Source: Armatimonadota bacterium (GTDB taxonomy: Bacteria > Armatimonadota > UBA5829 > DTLH01). Taken from it: a stretch of 40,897 bases of DNA. The notes beneath the pieces were generated by a model. That model was not told the origin of the DNA. It searched no databases and saw only the letters and a list, made by a program, of their open reading frames with translations. The stretch covers positions 1 to 40,897 of the forward strand of contig JACPPP010000110.1 in the NCBI GenBank assembly GCA_016190935.1. Direction: 5' to 3'. Below are positions 24,462-33,485 of this stretch, in pieces; positions within the stretch are counted from its first letter, which is position 1; every line of letters starts with the position of its first letter. The translations under genes and the position numbers were made by a program.

Positions 24462-24822
24462 TGCTCACCTCCGGTGTTGCCTTGAGGCTGCGGCCCATGG
24501 GTGTGTCTTTCGGGAGTGGGAGCTTGGGGATGTAGCCCTGTTCCTTTGCCCAGACCAGGAACGTGCGGAAGACGCGGATGGTCTTCTTGACAGTGATCTC
24601 GGAGCGGTCCTTGTCGCCGTGCATCTTGAGGAGCGCGTCCGACTTGAGGAACCCGGATACGTGTGGGATCAGGATCGCCGAGAGCTTCTTGTCGGGACCG
24701 AAGAACGCCTCGACCTGTTCGAGGTCTTTTGAGTAGGTATAGAGCGTGCGTTCGCTCTTGCCCTGGCCCTTGAGATACTCAAGGTGCTCATGGACAGCTT
24801 CGTGAAGTGTCTTTTCCGTCAT
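24427..24822 (-). CDS. Stand-alone core-binding (SAM-like) domain of a tyrosine recombinase
   Basis: 131 aa from ATG 24822, preceded by AGGAGGT; the longer frame from 24876 is rejected. It matches only the N-terminal core-binding domain of phage integrases (HEHLEYLKGQGKSERTLYTYSKDL, then IRVFRTFLVWAKEQGYIPKLPLP) and lacks any catalytic domain. It is co-translated with the full-length recombinase downstream. It could be an accessory arm-binding subunit or architectural factor that pairs with the recombinase at the dif-like site. A truncated relic is less likely because the start, ribosome site and operon overlap are intact. Confidence 0.75.
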   Translation of the reverse strand: MTEKTLHEAVHEHLEYLKGQGKSERTLYTYSKDLEQVEAFFGPDKKLSAILIPHVSGFLKSDALLKMHGDKDRSEITVKKTIRVFRTFLVWAKEQGYIPKLPLPKDTPMGRSLKATPEVSNAESDPVAAAD

Positions 24823-24898
24823 TCTACTACCTCCTGATGGTTGGGTGTTGCATTCACATTCACGCTCAGGTTGCATGTGAAGTCAAGTCATTCTTGCC

Positions 24899-26458
24899 TT
24901 GAATGTGCAGGGAAATGCTGAGGAGAAACGGTTGGGTCGGATAACGTCGGAAGAAGAGAGGCTTGGAATGTCGCTCAGGGACCCTGTCCTGTGGGGCCAG
25001 GGATACTTGTGTAACCGGGACGGCTCTGCTCGCACATACTGGTCGCACCAGGTGGAGGACCTGCAGTGCGAGGACCGGAACATCATCCACCTTGACGGCC
25101 GCGACTCCGGCAAGTCCATATCGCTCACTACTGACGCGCTGCACTTCGCCTTCACCACTCGCGGTGGCCAGGGACTCGTCGCTGCTCCGCACCAGGGACA
25201 CCTCGACACGCTCATTGAGGAGATAGAGTTCCAGATCGATTCCAATCCCGAGCTGACGAGAAGTATCGCCGTCACGAAGTACGGCAAGCCAAAGATATAT
25301 CGCAAGCCTTACTTCCGGCTGGAGTTCACGAATGGCGCGGTCCTCTATTTCCGGCCTGCCGGTGCCTACGGCGACGCGTTCCGGTCACTGCACGTCGAGC
25401 GGGTGTGGGTCGACGAGGGCGCGTGGCTCACCGAGAAGGCGTGGAGGGCGCTTCGGCAGTGCTTGAAAGCTGGAGGGACGCTGCGCATATACTCCACTCC
25501 TAATGGGCTCAGGGACACGACATACTACCGTCTCACCAGCTCGAACCAGTTCAGTGTGTTCCGCTGGCCGTCTTGGCTGAATCCGGACTGGAGCGATGAG
25601 CGCGAGCGGGAACTGCTGGAGTTCTACGGGGGCCGAGACACAGCCGGCTGGCAGCACGAGGTCGCAGGCGAACACGGCAAGCCCTCATACGGTGCGTTCA
25701 ACGTGGAGTACTTGAACCTCTGCAGGCAGGAGGTCCTGGAGTATCGCAGGATTGCGATCACTGGCGAGGACTTGAGTTCGTGCGATACAGAGGAGGAATC
25801 CTACGACCGGCTTGAGATGCTGCTCAACCTGATGCCGCAGACTGGTGTGTTCTGGATAGGCGGCGACCTGGGTTACACCAACGACCCGACTGAGATCGTC
25901 GTGTTCCGGGAGACCGATCTGGGCGAGCGGTCAGTGCTCACACTGGTTGTGCGCATTCACATGGAGCACGTATCTTATCCGCACATCGCTCAGGTCATAT
26001 CGCTCCTGGAGCGTTACTATGCGCCAGTCGGCGTAGGCATTGACAACGGGGGTAACGGTCTCGCGGTCGTCCAAGAGCTTCTAACGCTCGACAAGTATCG
26101 CCCCCTGCAGTTTGAGGCCAGGCTCCGTGGCTACGACTTCGGCGGGGTGACTACTCTGGCTGTCCGGGATGGTCGAGAGGTTCGTAAGCGCACCAAGGAA
26201 CTCATGACCACTCTCATCAACGGCGCGCTGCAGAGGCGTCAAATGATCCTGCCTGCGGACGACTCGGAAATCGAGGACCAGTTCACGACGCACACTTACA
26301 CGCTCTCAAACGGCAACATCATCTATTCCAAGGGCAACGACCACATCATCGACGCGGTCCGCTGTGCGATGCTGGCCCACGAGCAGGCGACCTTGGATAC
26401 GGTGAGCGAGGAGACGGTCTCGGTGATACCAGTGCTGACGAACCCGATTTTCATCTGA
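24899..26458 (+). CDS. Terminase large subunit
   Basis: 519 aa from TTG 24899; ATG 24968 (496 aa, starting MSLRDPVLWGQGY) is perhaps the true start, with GAGAGG before it. This is the DNA-packaging motor, with an ATPase N-terminus: Walker A-type GRDSGKS and Walker B VWVDEGAW. The RNase H-like nuclease half has GGDLGYTNDPTEI, GIDNGGNG and DHIIDAVRC, supplying the acidic metal ligands. It cuts concatemers and pumps DNA into the procapsid through the portal. The start lies just across from the divergent core-binding gene. Confidence 0.93.
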   Translation: MNVQGNAEEKRLGRITSEEERLGMSLRDPVLWGQGYLCNRDGSARTYWSHQVEDLQCEDRNIIHLDGRDSGKSISLTTDALHFAFTTRGGQGLVAAPHQGHLDTLIEEIEFQIDSNPELTRSIAVTKYGKPKIYRKPYFRLEFTNGAVLYFRPAGAYGDAFRSLHVERVWVDEGAWLTEKAWRALRQCLKAGGTLRIYSTPNGLRDTTYYRLTSSNQFSVFRWPSWLNPDWSDERERELLEFYGGRDTAGWQHEVAGEHGKPSYGAFNVEYLNLCRQEVLEYRRIAITGEDLSSCDTEEESYDRLEMLLNLMPQTGVFWIGGDLGYTNDPTEIVVFRETDLGERSVLTLVVRIHMEHVSYPHIAQVISLLERYYAPVGVGIDNGGNGLAVVQELLTLDKYRPLQFEARLRGYDFGGVTTLAVRDGREVRKRTKELMTTLINGALQRRQMILPADDSEIEDQFTTHTYTLSNGNIIYSKGNDHIIDAVRCAMLAHEQATLDTVSEETVSVIPVLTNPIFI

Positions 26459-26579
26459 CGCGCCAGGTCGCGATCCTCGCGGCAAACTCGACAGGCGGCT
26501 CATTAGTCGTGGCAGGAGACACTCGCGCTGTGCGCGCGAACGTGGCGCGAACAGTCGCTAACCCGACAGGAGGTCTTGA

Positions 26580-28100
26580 TTGAACAACACCAACTCGGAA
26601 GCTCAAGAGTCCATGGAACAGAACGCTGCATACGGAATTGTGATCCCCGCGCTGGCGGCCGCCGCCGCGCTTGACTCATCCACGTTCAGCAGCATCAATG
26701 CCAACGACGCGATCCCAGCGAATTGGGATGACCGGGCCAGGAAAGCCTGGGAGTATTACGTCGAGGAGCCGCTGGTGAAGAACTGCGTGAACTCCTGGCG
26801 CACATTCGCCGTGGGAGACGAGATCAAGATCACGAGCGACGATGACGCAGTCAAGAGCGAAGCCAATGAGCTTGCCGACCGCCTCGGTGTCTCCGAGTTC
26901 GTGAAAGACATGATCCTCCAGCTTCTGGTCAAGGGCGATGCTGTCGGGTTCAAACGCTACACCAAAAACGGCAAGGACATCGAGGAAGTCACCTGCGTCA
27001 ACCCGATCTCGGTCAAGGTGAAATACGCGCAGGGACAGCTCGTCGAAGTTCGGCAGTATCCTGAAGACAGTCCAACGGCCGGAGAGGGACTTGAGCTGCC
27101 GGTCGAACAGACGCTGCACCTGAAATGGGATGCTCCCGAGTTCTCGCCGCGCGGCAACTCGCTCGTGCTGCCTGCGTTTCAGTCCATCGAACTGCTCCGG
27201 GATTACCGGCGCGCCGAACAAGCCATAGCCAAACGCTGGGCTACGCCATTCCGGCTGCTCAAGGTCGGAGGCGCGTTCGGTCAGAAGATGGTGATGCCCG
27301 ACCAGAAGATGCTTGAGCAGGTCCGCGACATGATCAACAAGATGGACATGAAGAGCGGTCTGGTCGTGCCGTTCTACGTGACTGTCGAGACCCACGGCAC
27401 GGAAGGCCAGGTCCTCAACGTCGAGGACAAGGTCAAAGAGGTCAAGGAAGACATCGTCGTTGCGCTGGGGCTATCGCGTTCTCTTGTCACAGGCGACGGT
27501 CCCAACTTCGCAACAGCGTCGGTCAGCATGCAGAAGATGCTCATCATGATCCGGGAGATAAAGCACGCCGCGCGCACCATTCTCGAATGGATATACGACG
27601 ACTGGCGGGAGCTTGCCGGGCACGCGGGCAAGAGCATCCAGTTCCTCTTCAACGACCTCGACCCGACCGATGCGGTTGATTTCAAGAAGCTCCTCATAGA
27701 GCTATACGACCGCAAGCTGATAAGCCGCTCGTCCCTCCAGCTCAAGATGGACCTCGACCCGGATATCGAGGAGGCCAACCGGCAGAACGAATGCAAGTCC
27801 GTCGATCTGCTCGATGAGAAACAGGTCAAGCCCATCGTCGATATGGTCGTGGCCGGAATCATGAGTGTCGAGACCGCTCAAGAAATGCTTGGTCTTGACC
27901 CGGCGAAGAACCCGGCAGGTTCCAGGTCGGAGGCGGCGTGGGCAGGATTATTCAGTCACGGCGGTCATAGCGGAGAGGTCTGTGACTCCTGCGCATACTT
28001 CGGTGAAGATGACAATCGCTGCAGAGTTACTCAGGCTGAGGTGGCCTTCGATTCCCCGGCGTGCCGGTTCCTCCAGCTCAGGAAGGTCGAGAGCAAGTGA
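26580..28100 (+). CDS. Phage portal protein with Cys-rich C-terminus
   Basis: A 506-aa head-tail connector of the portal family, starting at TTG 26580 behind AGGAGG. The central stretch (PEFSPRGNSLVLPAFQSIEL...RRAEQAIAKRWATPFRLLKVG) and the later VALGLSRSLVTGDGPNFA are typical. The C-terminus is unusual: HGGHSGEVCDSCAYF...CRVTQAEVAFDSPACRFLQL has four cysteines and two histidines in a zinc-knuckle-like arrangement. The 121 bp upstream carry the octamer GCGCGAAC twice (26534 and 26545). The stop overlaps the next start by four bases. Confidence 0.9.
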   Translation: MNNTNSEAQESMEQNAAYGIVIPALAAAAALDSSTFSSINANDAIPANWDDRARKAWEYYVEEPLVKNCVNSWRTFAVGDEIKITSDDDAVKSEANELADRLGVSEFVKDMILQLLVKGDAVGFKRYTKNGKDIEEVTCVNPISVKVKYAQGQLVEVRQYPEDSPTAGEGLELPVEQTLHLKWDAPEFSPRGNSLVLPAFQSIELLRDYRRAEQAIAKRWATPFRLLKVGGAFGQKMVMPDQKMLEQVRDMINKMDMKSGLVVPFYVTVETHGTEGQVLNVEDKVKEVKEDIVVALGLSRSLVTGDGPNFATASVSMQKMLIMIREIKHAARTILEWIYDDWRELAGHAGKSIQFLFNDLDPTDAVDFKKLLIELYDRKLISRSSLQLKMDLDPDIEEANRQNECKSVDLLDEKQVKPIVDMVVAGIMSVETAQEMLGLDPAKNPAGSRSEAAWAGLFSHGGHSGEVCDSCAYFGEDDNRCRVTQAEVAFDSPACRFLQLRKVESK

Positions 28101-31100
28101 ATCTGTCTTCCCCGATGATGTGCGCTGTCGCGGACCTCGACTGGCAGGCCAGGGCGATACGCGAGGCGACTGACAAGAGCCTCATGGCGCGCGACATGTA
28201 TGCCGAACAGGTGGCGTTCCAGCTTACGCAGTCGCTCAAGACCGCGCAGGAGCACGTCCACAAAGCGCTTCTGGGCTACAAGGATGTCGGCTCGCTGCCT
28301 GAGAACAAGCTCGCGGCGGTCAATGGTCTTGAGAAGCTGGACGCGCAAATCCAAGAAGCGATGCGCGCCCTTCGCAAGGGCCAGTCCCTGATGTTCCGCA
28401 AGGCAAGCCGCGCGTCCTTCCGCTCCGGCGTCTATCGCGGGATAGAAGAGTTCGCGACTGCACAAATGCCATTCTACAAAGACCTTACACCAGACGAGAT
28501 CGACAAGGTCACGACGTCGGTGTTCACGCTCATCGACACTGACGCCCTGGACTTCATGGCCAACTACAACCTGGTCCTGGTGGGCGATGTGCACCAGGAG
28601 CTTGCGAGCGGCATCAAACGCACCATCCTTTCCGGGATCACCACAGGCAAGAACGCCCGCGACATCGTTCGAGACATGGGCAGCGTCATCGAGGACAAGG
28701 AGTCCTTCCGGCACGCCGGTACAAAGGTGTTCTCCAAAGCTCAGTACCGGATCGAGATGATAGCGCGCACAGAGGTGCTGCGCGCGCACAACCAGGGGCG
28801 AATCAAGTTCCACCAGCAGGTGGGGGTCACGAAGCTCGAATGGATGACCATGGAGGACGAGCGTGTGTGCCCGGTCTGCGGTGGGCTTGATGGCAAGGTG
28901 TTCGACACCGACCATTTCCCCAGTCAGCCCGCGCATCCAAACTGCCGATGCACGAGTGTTGTCGCGTGGCCGTTAGTCATCTGCGGCGGGGAACTCGGGG
29001 CGACGGCCGCTGTGGGGCAGAGCGCATGCATACTGCCCCCGCAGGCAATACACGACCAGGCAAAGCAGCAGGCCGAGGAAGAGAAGAAACTCAAGGGCGC
29101 ATTTGGGTCCGGTCAGATGGCGGATCTGTCGGGGCTTACGGTGAAGCAGCTCCAGACTCTCGCCAAGGGCAACGGCATTGGGGTTGCCCGCACCAAGACC
29201 GACTTCATCAAGCTCCTCGACGCGGCAGAGCCGGGGATCGGACATGCCGACCTCTCCGGCGCGGCGCTGCAGGCAAAGATCAAGCAATTCAATATCGCGG
29301 CGCTGCGTAGCAAAGACGACCTCACGAAACTGCTCGCCGAGAAGCAGGCCGTCATCAAGCAGGCAAAGGCCCTGGAGGAAGCCGCGAAGAGCGCAGCGCC
29401 TCAGACCGATCTCTCCAGTCTTACCGTGACTCAGCTCAAGGACATGGCCAAGCAGCACGGCGTGTCTCTGAACCTCACGAAGTCCGATGTCATCGAGATG
29501 CTGGACGCGCTTGAGCCGCACATAGACCATTACAACTACTCCGGCAAGACCCTGATCGCCGCCAAGCAGAAGTACGGGATCCCGCCACTCAAGAACAAGC
29601 AGCAGCTCGTGAAAGCCCTGGAAAAAGCGGCGGGCAAGCAGATGGCTGATCAGGTCAAGCAGCAGGCTCTGGACGTGGCGAAGACCGAGGCTCTGAAGAA
29701 AGCCGAGCTTGCCATAAAGGATGCCACAGCGCAGGTGGTGATGCCGTCGTCTCCCGCGCAGTATTCATCGTTCCTCGATTCGGTGAAAGCCGTCGAAGGT
29801 GAACTTGCTAAGGACTCAGGGCTGCCCGCATCGGTTCTTCAAGAGCACGCAAAGGAAGTCGCCGTGAAGAAGCTGGCGTTCCAGCAACAGGTTGCGGCGA
29901 TGAAGTCCGGAGAACTCAAAGACCTAGCGAAGCAGACCAAGGTCACGCACTGGCAGTGGGCCACGAAAGATGAACTGACAACTCTGTTCAGCGAAACCGA
30001 TCCGGGCAAGATTGCGGCGGCCAAAGCAGGCATCGAAGCAAAGCACGCGAAGTGGGCCGAAAAGCACTTGGGGAAGTCCGGCAAGCCCGTGGCGAAGCTG
30101 CCGAGCCCGCCGCCGACTCATCACGCCGTTGAGCACATAACACCGGCGGCCCCCGCATTCACCAAGAAAGGCTCGGAGTTTGACGCTGCCGATGATGCAT
30201 GGAAGTCTGAGGGCAAGCCCGAGAAGTTCAAGTATGAAGGCAAGGCCAAAGTCGGCGGGGCTCATGAGAAGGAGTTCTGGATCGACGAGAACGGCGACAA
30301 GTGGCTATTCAAGCCGGTCGGTAAAGGTAGTGACGACTTCATAGCCCACGGCGAGGAGGCCGCTTACAGGTTGGGCAGGCTCATCGACCCTGACGCCGTG
30401 GAAGTCAGGACAATCCGTATGAACGGTCGCACCGGCTCGATCCAGAAATGGCGCAATGATCTGGCAGCGAAATATGACTTCTCCAGTTTTGATGTAGCCG
30501 ATCTCTCTGCAGATGAGATAGCGCAGGTCCAGCGCGAGCACGTCCTTGACTGGCTTATCTCAAACCATGACGGCCACGCCAAGCAGTTCCTCCGGGCGAA
30601 GAACGGCAAGGTCTACGGCATCGACAAGGGCCAGCTATTCAAGTTCCTGGGTTCGGACAAGCTCTCCGTAGACTATCACCCCAATGGGGTCTGCGGAGAA
30701 AGTGAACCTTTCTACAACACTCTCTTCCGCGCGGCAAAGCAGGGTAAGGTGACGGTCGATCCGTCGACCACTCTGCGCTACATTCGCGAAGTGGAGCGCA
30801 TATCGGACGACGACTACCTCGGACTGCTGCGGCCTTACGTCGAAGGCAAGTTCGGAAGCGACGAGGCCGGTAAGCGGGCGTTCTACGAACTGGCTCTGGC
30901 GCGGAAGCACAACCTGCGCCGGGACTTCGAAGAGTTCTATTCGGATGTCCTCGGAAAGAAGAGGTTCGCATTCGACGACGCGGCAGATATCCCGGCCAAA
31001 GGTCGGATCGGGAAGGCAGAAGAGAAGATCATTGAAGATGCCCGCGTTCTCGGCTGGCAGGGCAAGGCGCTTCCGATAGACGAGGATGACATAGAGGACC

Positions 31101-32674
31101 AGAACGCGCTCATCTTCACCGAGACGGCGAAAGGCCAGCAGCGCACGGTCATCAAGCTCAAGGTCAGGCCGGAGGCAGAGGCAAAGATACTGGCCAAGCT
31201 CCGCAAGGCCACAAAGCAGGTCAGCAAGGTCGGGGAGCGCCTGCCGGAAGACGACTTCGCCGCTGATATCCTCGATGCCGCGAAGAGCGTGAATCACCAC
31301 GCGGGTGATGGCAAGTACAACCAGGCCAAGATTGATAAGGCCGCCGGACACATCAAGGCTCTGAGGCAGCTTGCGAAATCCGATGACCCCGACATCCGTG
31401 AGATGGCCGAGACCTACATCGACTGGGTGGACAGAGTCCAGCAGGCCGCGATTCAAGGCAAGTCTATACCTGAGCGCTTCGAGGGTTATCTGAAGAAGGT
31501 CGTCACCAAGGCCAAGAAGACCGATTCGGACTTCACGGTTCGTAAGACAAAGGTGCTGCTCGAAAAGCGTAGCGTCAGCAAGGGTGACTTATCTGTCGAA
31601 AGCGATGCCGCCGATCTGGACTCCATGTTCGGCGGACGCCACCTATCCGATGGCGAGCAGTATGAGATAGACTTCGGTGACGGCGTCCGCGCGGTCTACC
31701 GCCCGTGGTCATCGAAGAACCTGTATGCGCATTCCGGGGAGTTCGAGATGGTTGTTCCCGACCGGCCCGATGCAAAGAGCCTGGACAGGGCGCTGGAGCG
31801 CATGGAGAAGATAGGGCTGAAGGCTAACGTTGCCACCCCCGAGGATGCGGAGATCCTCTATCTCCACAAGCAGGCATATCTGACAAAGGCCGACAAGTCC
31901 CCGGAATACACGCAGATGGTCTCGTCCCTTGACCAGCGCAACGCGTCCAAGACCGAGCGTGTGCAAAGCATGCGCGCGTTCTGGGAGAAGCGGCTCGGGG
32001 TTTCGGATATCACGAAGACGCCCGGTTATGACCCGGTCGGTGAGTATCAGCTCGGGTTCAAGGACCAGAAGATCACGGGCGGCTACCGCCACCAGTATCG
32101 GTTCGATATCTCTGATGCGGATATGGAGCGCGATATGGCAGGCTACAGCCTACACCACAGCCTGACGAACAGCTCCAGCATGAGCGGGTTCCTCGATGCG
32201 GCTCTGGAGAACAACGGCACCATGATAAGCACGGTCGAGAAGCTCAGGGTCGGGGTGCAGCCGCGCGGCATGTCGCCGGAATCGGACATGAGAAGCGGCG
32301 GCGCGTCTTATGTGTTTACACGAATCAAGAAGTCCCCACTCTCCGGCGCTTCCGGTGAGAACGGGCTCTACTTCAAGAAGCGACTTCTGCGGCGCATGGA
32401 TGCTATTAGCTACAGTCACGACGCCTTTGGCAAGGTTACCGAAGACTATGTGCCCACGCACCGGGGCAGCGATCCCAAGACCTGGAAGACCTATGCGCGC
32501 AACTCAAGCAACGAGACTATCCTCAAACACTCCGTGACGCTGCTTGATAACCTGGAAGCGATAGTGGTGGGAAGCGAGTCCGAGCGGACCAAGGTGCTCG
32601 CGATATTCAAGAAGCACGGCATATCCAAGCTGACCGACGGCCGCAAGGTCGAGGAAATCGTTCTGGTGAGGTGA
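28097..32674 (+). CDS. Giant MuF-type head protein with SAP-like repeats, HipA-like kinase region and C-terminal toxin-like domain
   Basis: 1525 aa from GTG 28097, in the GTGA overlap with portal; an ATG at 28061 lies inside the portal. Residues to about 290 are a phage head-morphogenesis (SPP1 gp7/Mu F) domain ending in CPVCGGLDGKVF...HPNCRC. Three helical repeats resembling SAP/Rho-N modules follow (LSGLTVKQLQTLAK near 343, LSSLTVTQLKDMAK near 438, GELKDLAK near 604). From about 715 to 850 there is a HipA-like kinase region: the ATP-site Lys in KWLFKP (734), the loop DWLISNHDGHAKQF (Asp kept, the usual KN replaced by KQ) and YGIDKGQ. The last about 200 residues (SGGASYVFTR...SNETILKH) resemble an ADP-ribosyltransferase-like layout; this is tentative. 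MuF proteins can carry toxin domains into cells. Confidence 0.75.
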   Translation: MNLSSPMMCAVADLDWQARAIREATDKSLMARDMYAEQVAFQLTQSLKTAQEHVHKALLGYKDVGSLPENKLAAVNGLEKLDAQIQEAMRALRKGQSLMFRKASRASFRSGVYRGIEEFATAQMPFYKDLTPDEIDKVTTSVFTLIDTDALDFMANYNLVLVGDVHQELASGIKRTILSGITTGKNARDIVRDMGSVIEDKESFRHAGTKVFSKAQYRIEMIARTEVLRAHNQGRIKFHQQVGVTKLEWMTMEDERVCPVCGGLDGKVFDTDHFPSQPAHPNCRCTSVVAWPLVICGGELGATAAVGQSACILPPQAIHDQAKQQAEEEKKLKGAFGSGQMADLSGLTVKQLQTLAKGNGIGVARTKTDFIKLLDAAEPGIGHADLSGAALQAKIKQFNIAALRSKDDLTKLLAEKQAVIKQAKALEEAAKSAAPQTDLSSLTVTQLKDMAKQHGVSLNLTKSDVIEMLDALEPHIDHYNYSGKTLIAAKQKYGIPPLKNKQQLVKALEKAAGKQMADQVKQQALDVAKTEALKKAELAIKDATAQVVMPSSPAQYSSFLDSVKAVEGELAKDSGLPASVLQEHAKEVAVKKLAFQQQVAAMKSGELKDLAKQTKVTHWQWATKDELTTLFSETDPGKIAAAKAGIEAKHAKWAEKHLGKSGKPVAKLPSPPPTHHAVEHITPAAPAFTKKGSEFDAADDAWKSEGKPEKFKYEGKAKVGGAHEKEFWIDENGDKWLFKPVGKGSDDFIAHGEEAAYRLGRLIDPDAVEVRTIRMNGRTGSIQKWRNDLAAKYDFSSFDVADLSADEIAQVQREHVLDWLISNHDGHAKQFLRAKNGKVYGIDKGQLFKFLGSDKLSVDYHPNGVCGESEPFYNTLFRAAKQGKVTVDPSTTLRYIREVERISDDDYLGLLRPYVEGKFGSDEAGKRAFYELALARKHNLRRDFEEFYSDVLGKKRFAFDDAADIPAKGRIGKAEEKIIEDARVLGWQGKALPIDEDDIEDQNALIFTETAKGQQRTVIKLKVRPEAEAKILAKLRKATKQVSKVGERLPEDDFAADILDAAKSVNHHAGDGKYNQAKIDKAAGHIKALRQLAKSDDPDIREMAETYIDWVDRVQQAAIQGKSIPERFEGYLKKVVTKAKKTDSDFTVRKTKVLLEKRSVSKGDLSVESDAADLDSMFGGRHLSDGEQYEIDFGDGVRAVYRPWSSKNLYAHSGEFEMVVPDRPDAKSLDRALERMEKIGLKANVATPEDAEILYLHKQAYLTKADKSPEYTQMVSSLDQRNASKTERVQSMRAFWEKRLGVSDITKTPGYDPVGEYQLGFKDQKITGGYRHQYRFDISDADMERDMAGYSLHHSLTNSSSMSGFLDAALENNGTMISTVEKLRVGVQPRGMSPESDMRSGGASYVFTRIKKSPLSGASGENGLYFKKRLLRRMDAISYSHDAFGKVTEDYVPTHRGSDPKTWKTYARNSSNETILKHSVTLLDNLEAIVVGSESERTKVLAIFKKHGISKLTDGRKVEEIVLVR

Positions 32675-32676
32675 GT

Positions 32677-33147
32677 ATGAAAGAGTTCATAGCAAGCGAA
32701 AAGGCGAGACTGCAAGCCCTGTTTGACGAGTTCAACCGCGACGGGTCGATCATGGTAATGCGCGAGGGGCGGGATACGCCGCTGTCGTTGGGGCTTGTCG
32801 ACAGCTACACGGTGACCCGGTTAGCGCCGATATTCGATGCCGCGGGCAATGTTACGAAGACAGACTTCTGGGTCATGTTCAAGTCGGTTGGCTATGACAA
32901 CGGCTACCAGTATGCGCACACCATCAAGGTCGTTGGATGGGGCAGCGAAGACAGTTACGAGCTTGACCTCACCGATGATCGTGGCCGCCGCTACCACATC
33001 GAACTGATCATGGACATAACGGAACACGACTATGTTGTCGACTGGCGCGCGTGGCAGAGCTACAAAACCGCAAATGCCGCCGAGTTCGAGATCATCGACG
33101 CCCAGCTTCTCGACGAGCATACGGCGATTGCGGAGGAGTGGCAATGA
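32677..33147 (+). CDS. Unknown 156-aa protein behind the MuF fusion, possible immunity protein
   Basis: The start is taken at ATG 32677, since the GTG at 32671 overlaps the MuF stop codon. The product is acidic, compact and beta-rich by its alternation, with no transmembrane segment. I recognise no family. It directly follows the toxin-like C-terminus of the MuF fusion and is co-translated with the next small gene. By analogy with polymorphic toxins, it may be a cognate immunity or chaperone protein. That is inference from position only. Confidence 0.6.
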   Translation: MKEFIASEKARLQALFDEFNRDGSIMVMREGRDTPLSLGLVDSYTVTRLAPIFDAAGNVTKTDFWVMFKSVGYDNGYQYAHTIKVVGWGSEDSYELDLTDDRGRRYHIELIMDITEHDYVVDWRAWQSYKTANAAEFEIIDAQLLDEHTAIAEEWQ

Positions 33148-33485
33148 GGCTTCGATACATGATTGAACACGCGCTTCGGGATCGGGACATGAACCCGCGC
33201 TATGAACCCATCGGCGTTTGGGTTCAGGGTTCCGGCCCAGGGCTGGATATCGTGATGGAATACCTGCCGGGCAATGAGGACGCCCAAGAGGAAGCGGACT
33301 GGGTCATCAACCGCTTGGTGGAGAACGATATCAGGTCCCTGCCGGGTGACTTCCTGGAGTATCACCGGTCCACGATGTCCCCGTATCGCGGCATGCGCGG
33401 AGAGATAGTGGAGACCGAGGAGTATGCGACGGCGGAGGAGTGCGCCGCACGTGTGCTTTCGGGTCTACCAAGACCTCCTACTTAG
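33144..33485 (+). CDS. Unknown 113-aa protein, second small gene behind MuF
   Basis: ATG 33144 overlaps the preceding stop by four bases; a longer frame from 33051 is rejected. It is acidic with a mixed alpha/beta look (ALRDRDMNPRYEPIGVWVQG...EADWVINRLVENDI). No family is recognised. Together with the 156-aa gene it forms a two-gene tail of the MuF transcription unit. Its stop overlaps the end of the convergent AbiEii gene by eight bases, so the insertion of that cassette appears precise. Confidence 0.6.
   Translation: MRLRYMIEHALRDRDMNPRYEPIGVWVQGSGPGLDIVMEYLPGNEDAQEEADWVINRLVENDIRSLPGDFLEYHRSTMSPYRGMRGEIVETEEYATAEECAARVLSGLPRPPT

Noticed and set aside
23340-24485. A 381-codon plus-strand frame starting at the terminase small-subunit stop
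   Set aside because: It runs antisense through the complete tyrosine recombinase; only the first part would be non-overlapping and it shows no family or codon signal.
24823-24967. A second dif-like site on the upstream side of the tyrosine recombinase genes
   Set aside because: Only short repeats (ATTCAC, GTCAA) are present; nothing matches the 11-bp arms, so a transposon-like pair of ends is not supported here.
26459-26579. Another copy of the three-copy element before the portal gene
   Set aside because: Only an 8-bp GC-rich direct repeat is present; neither block of the element is found.
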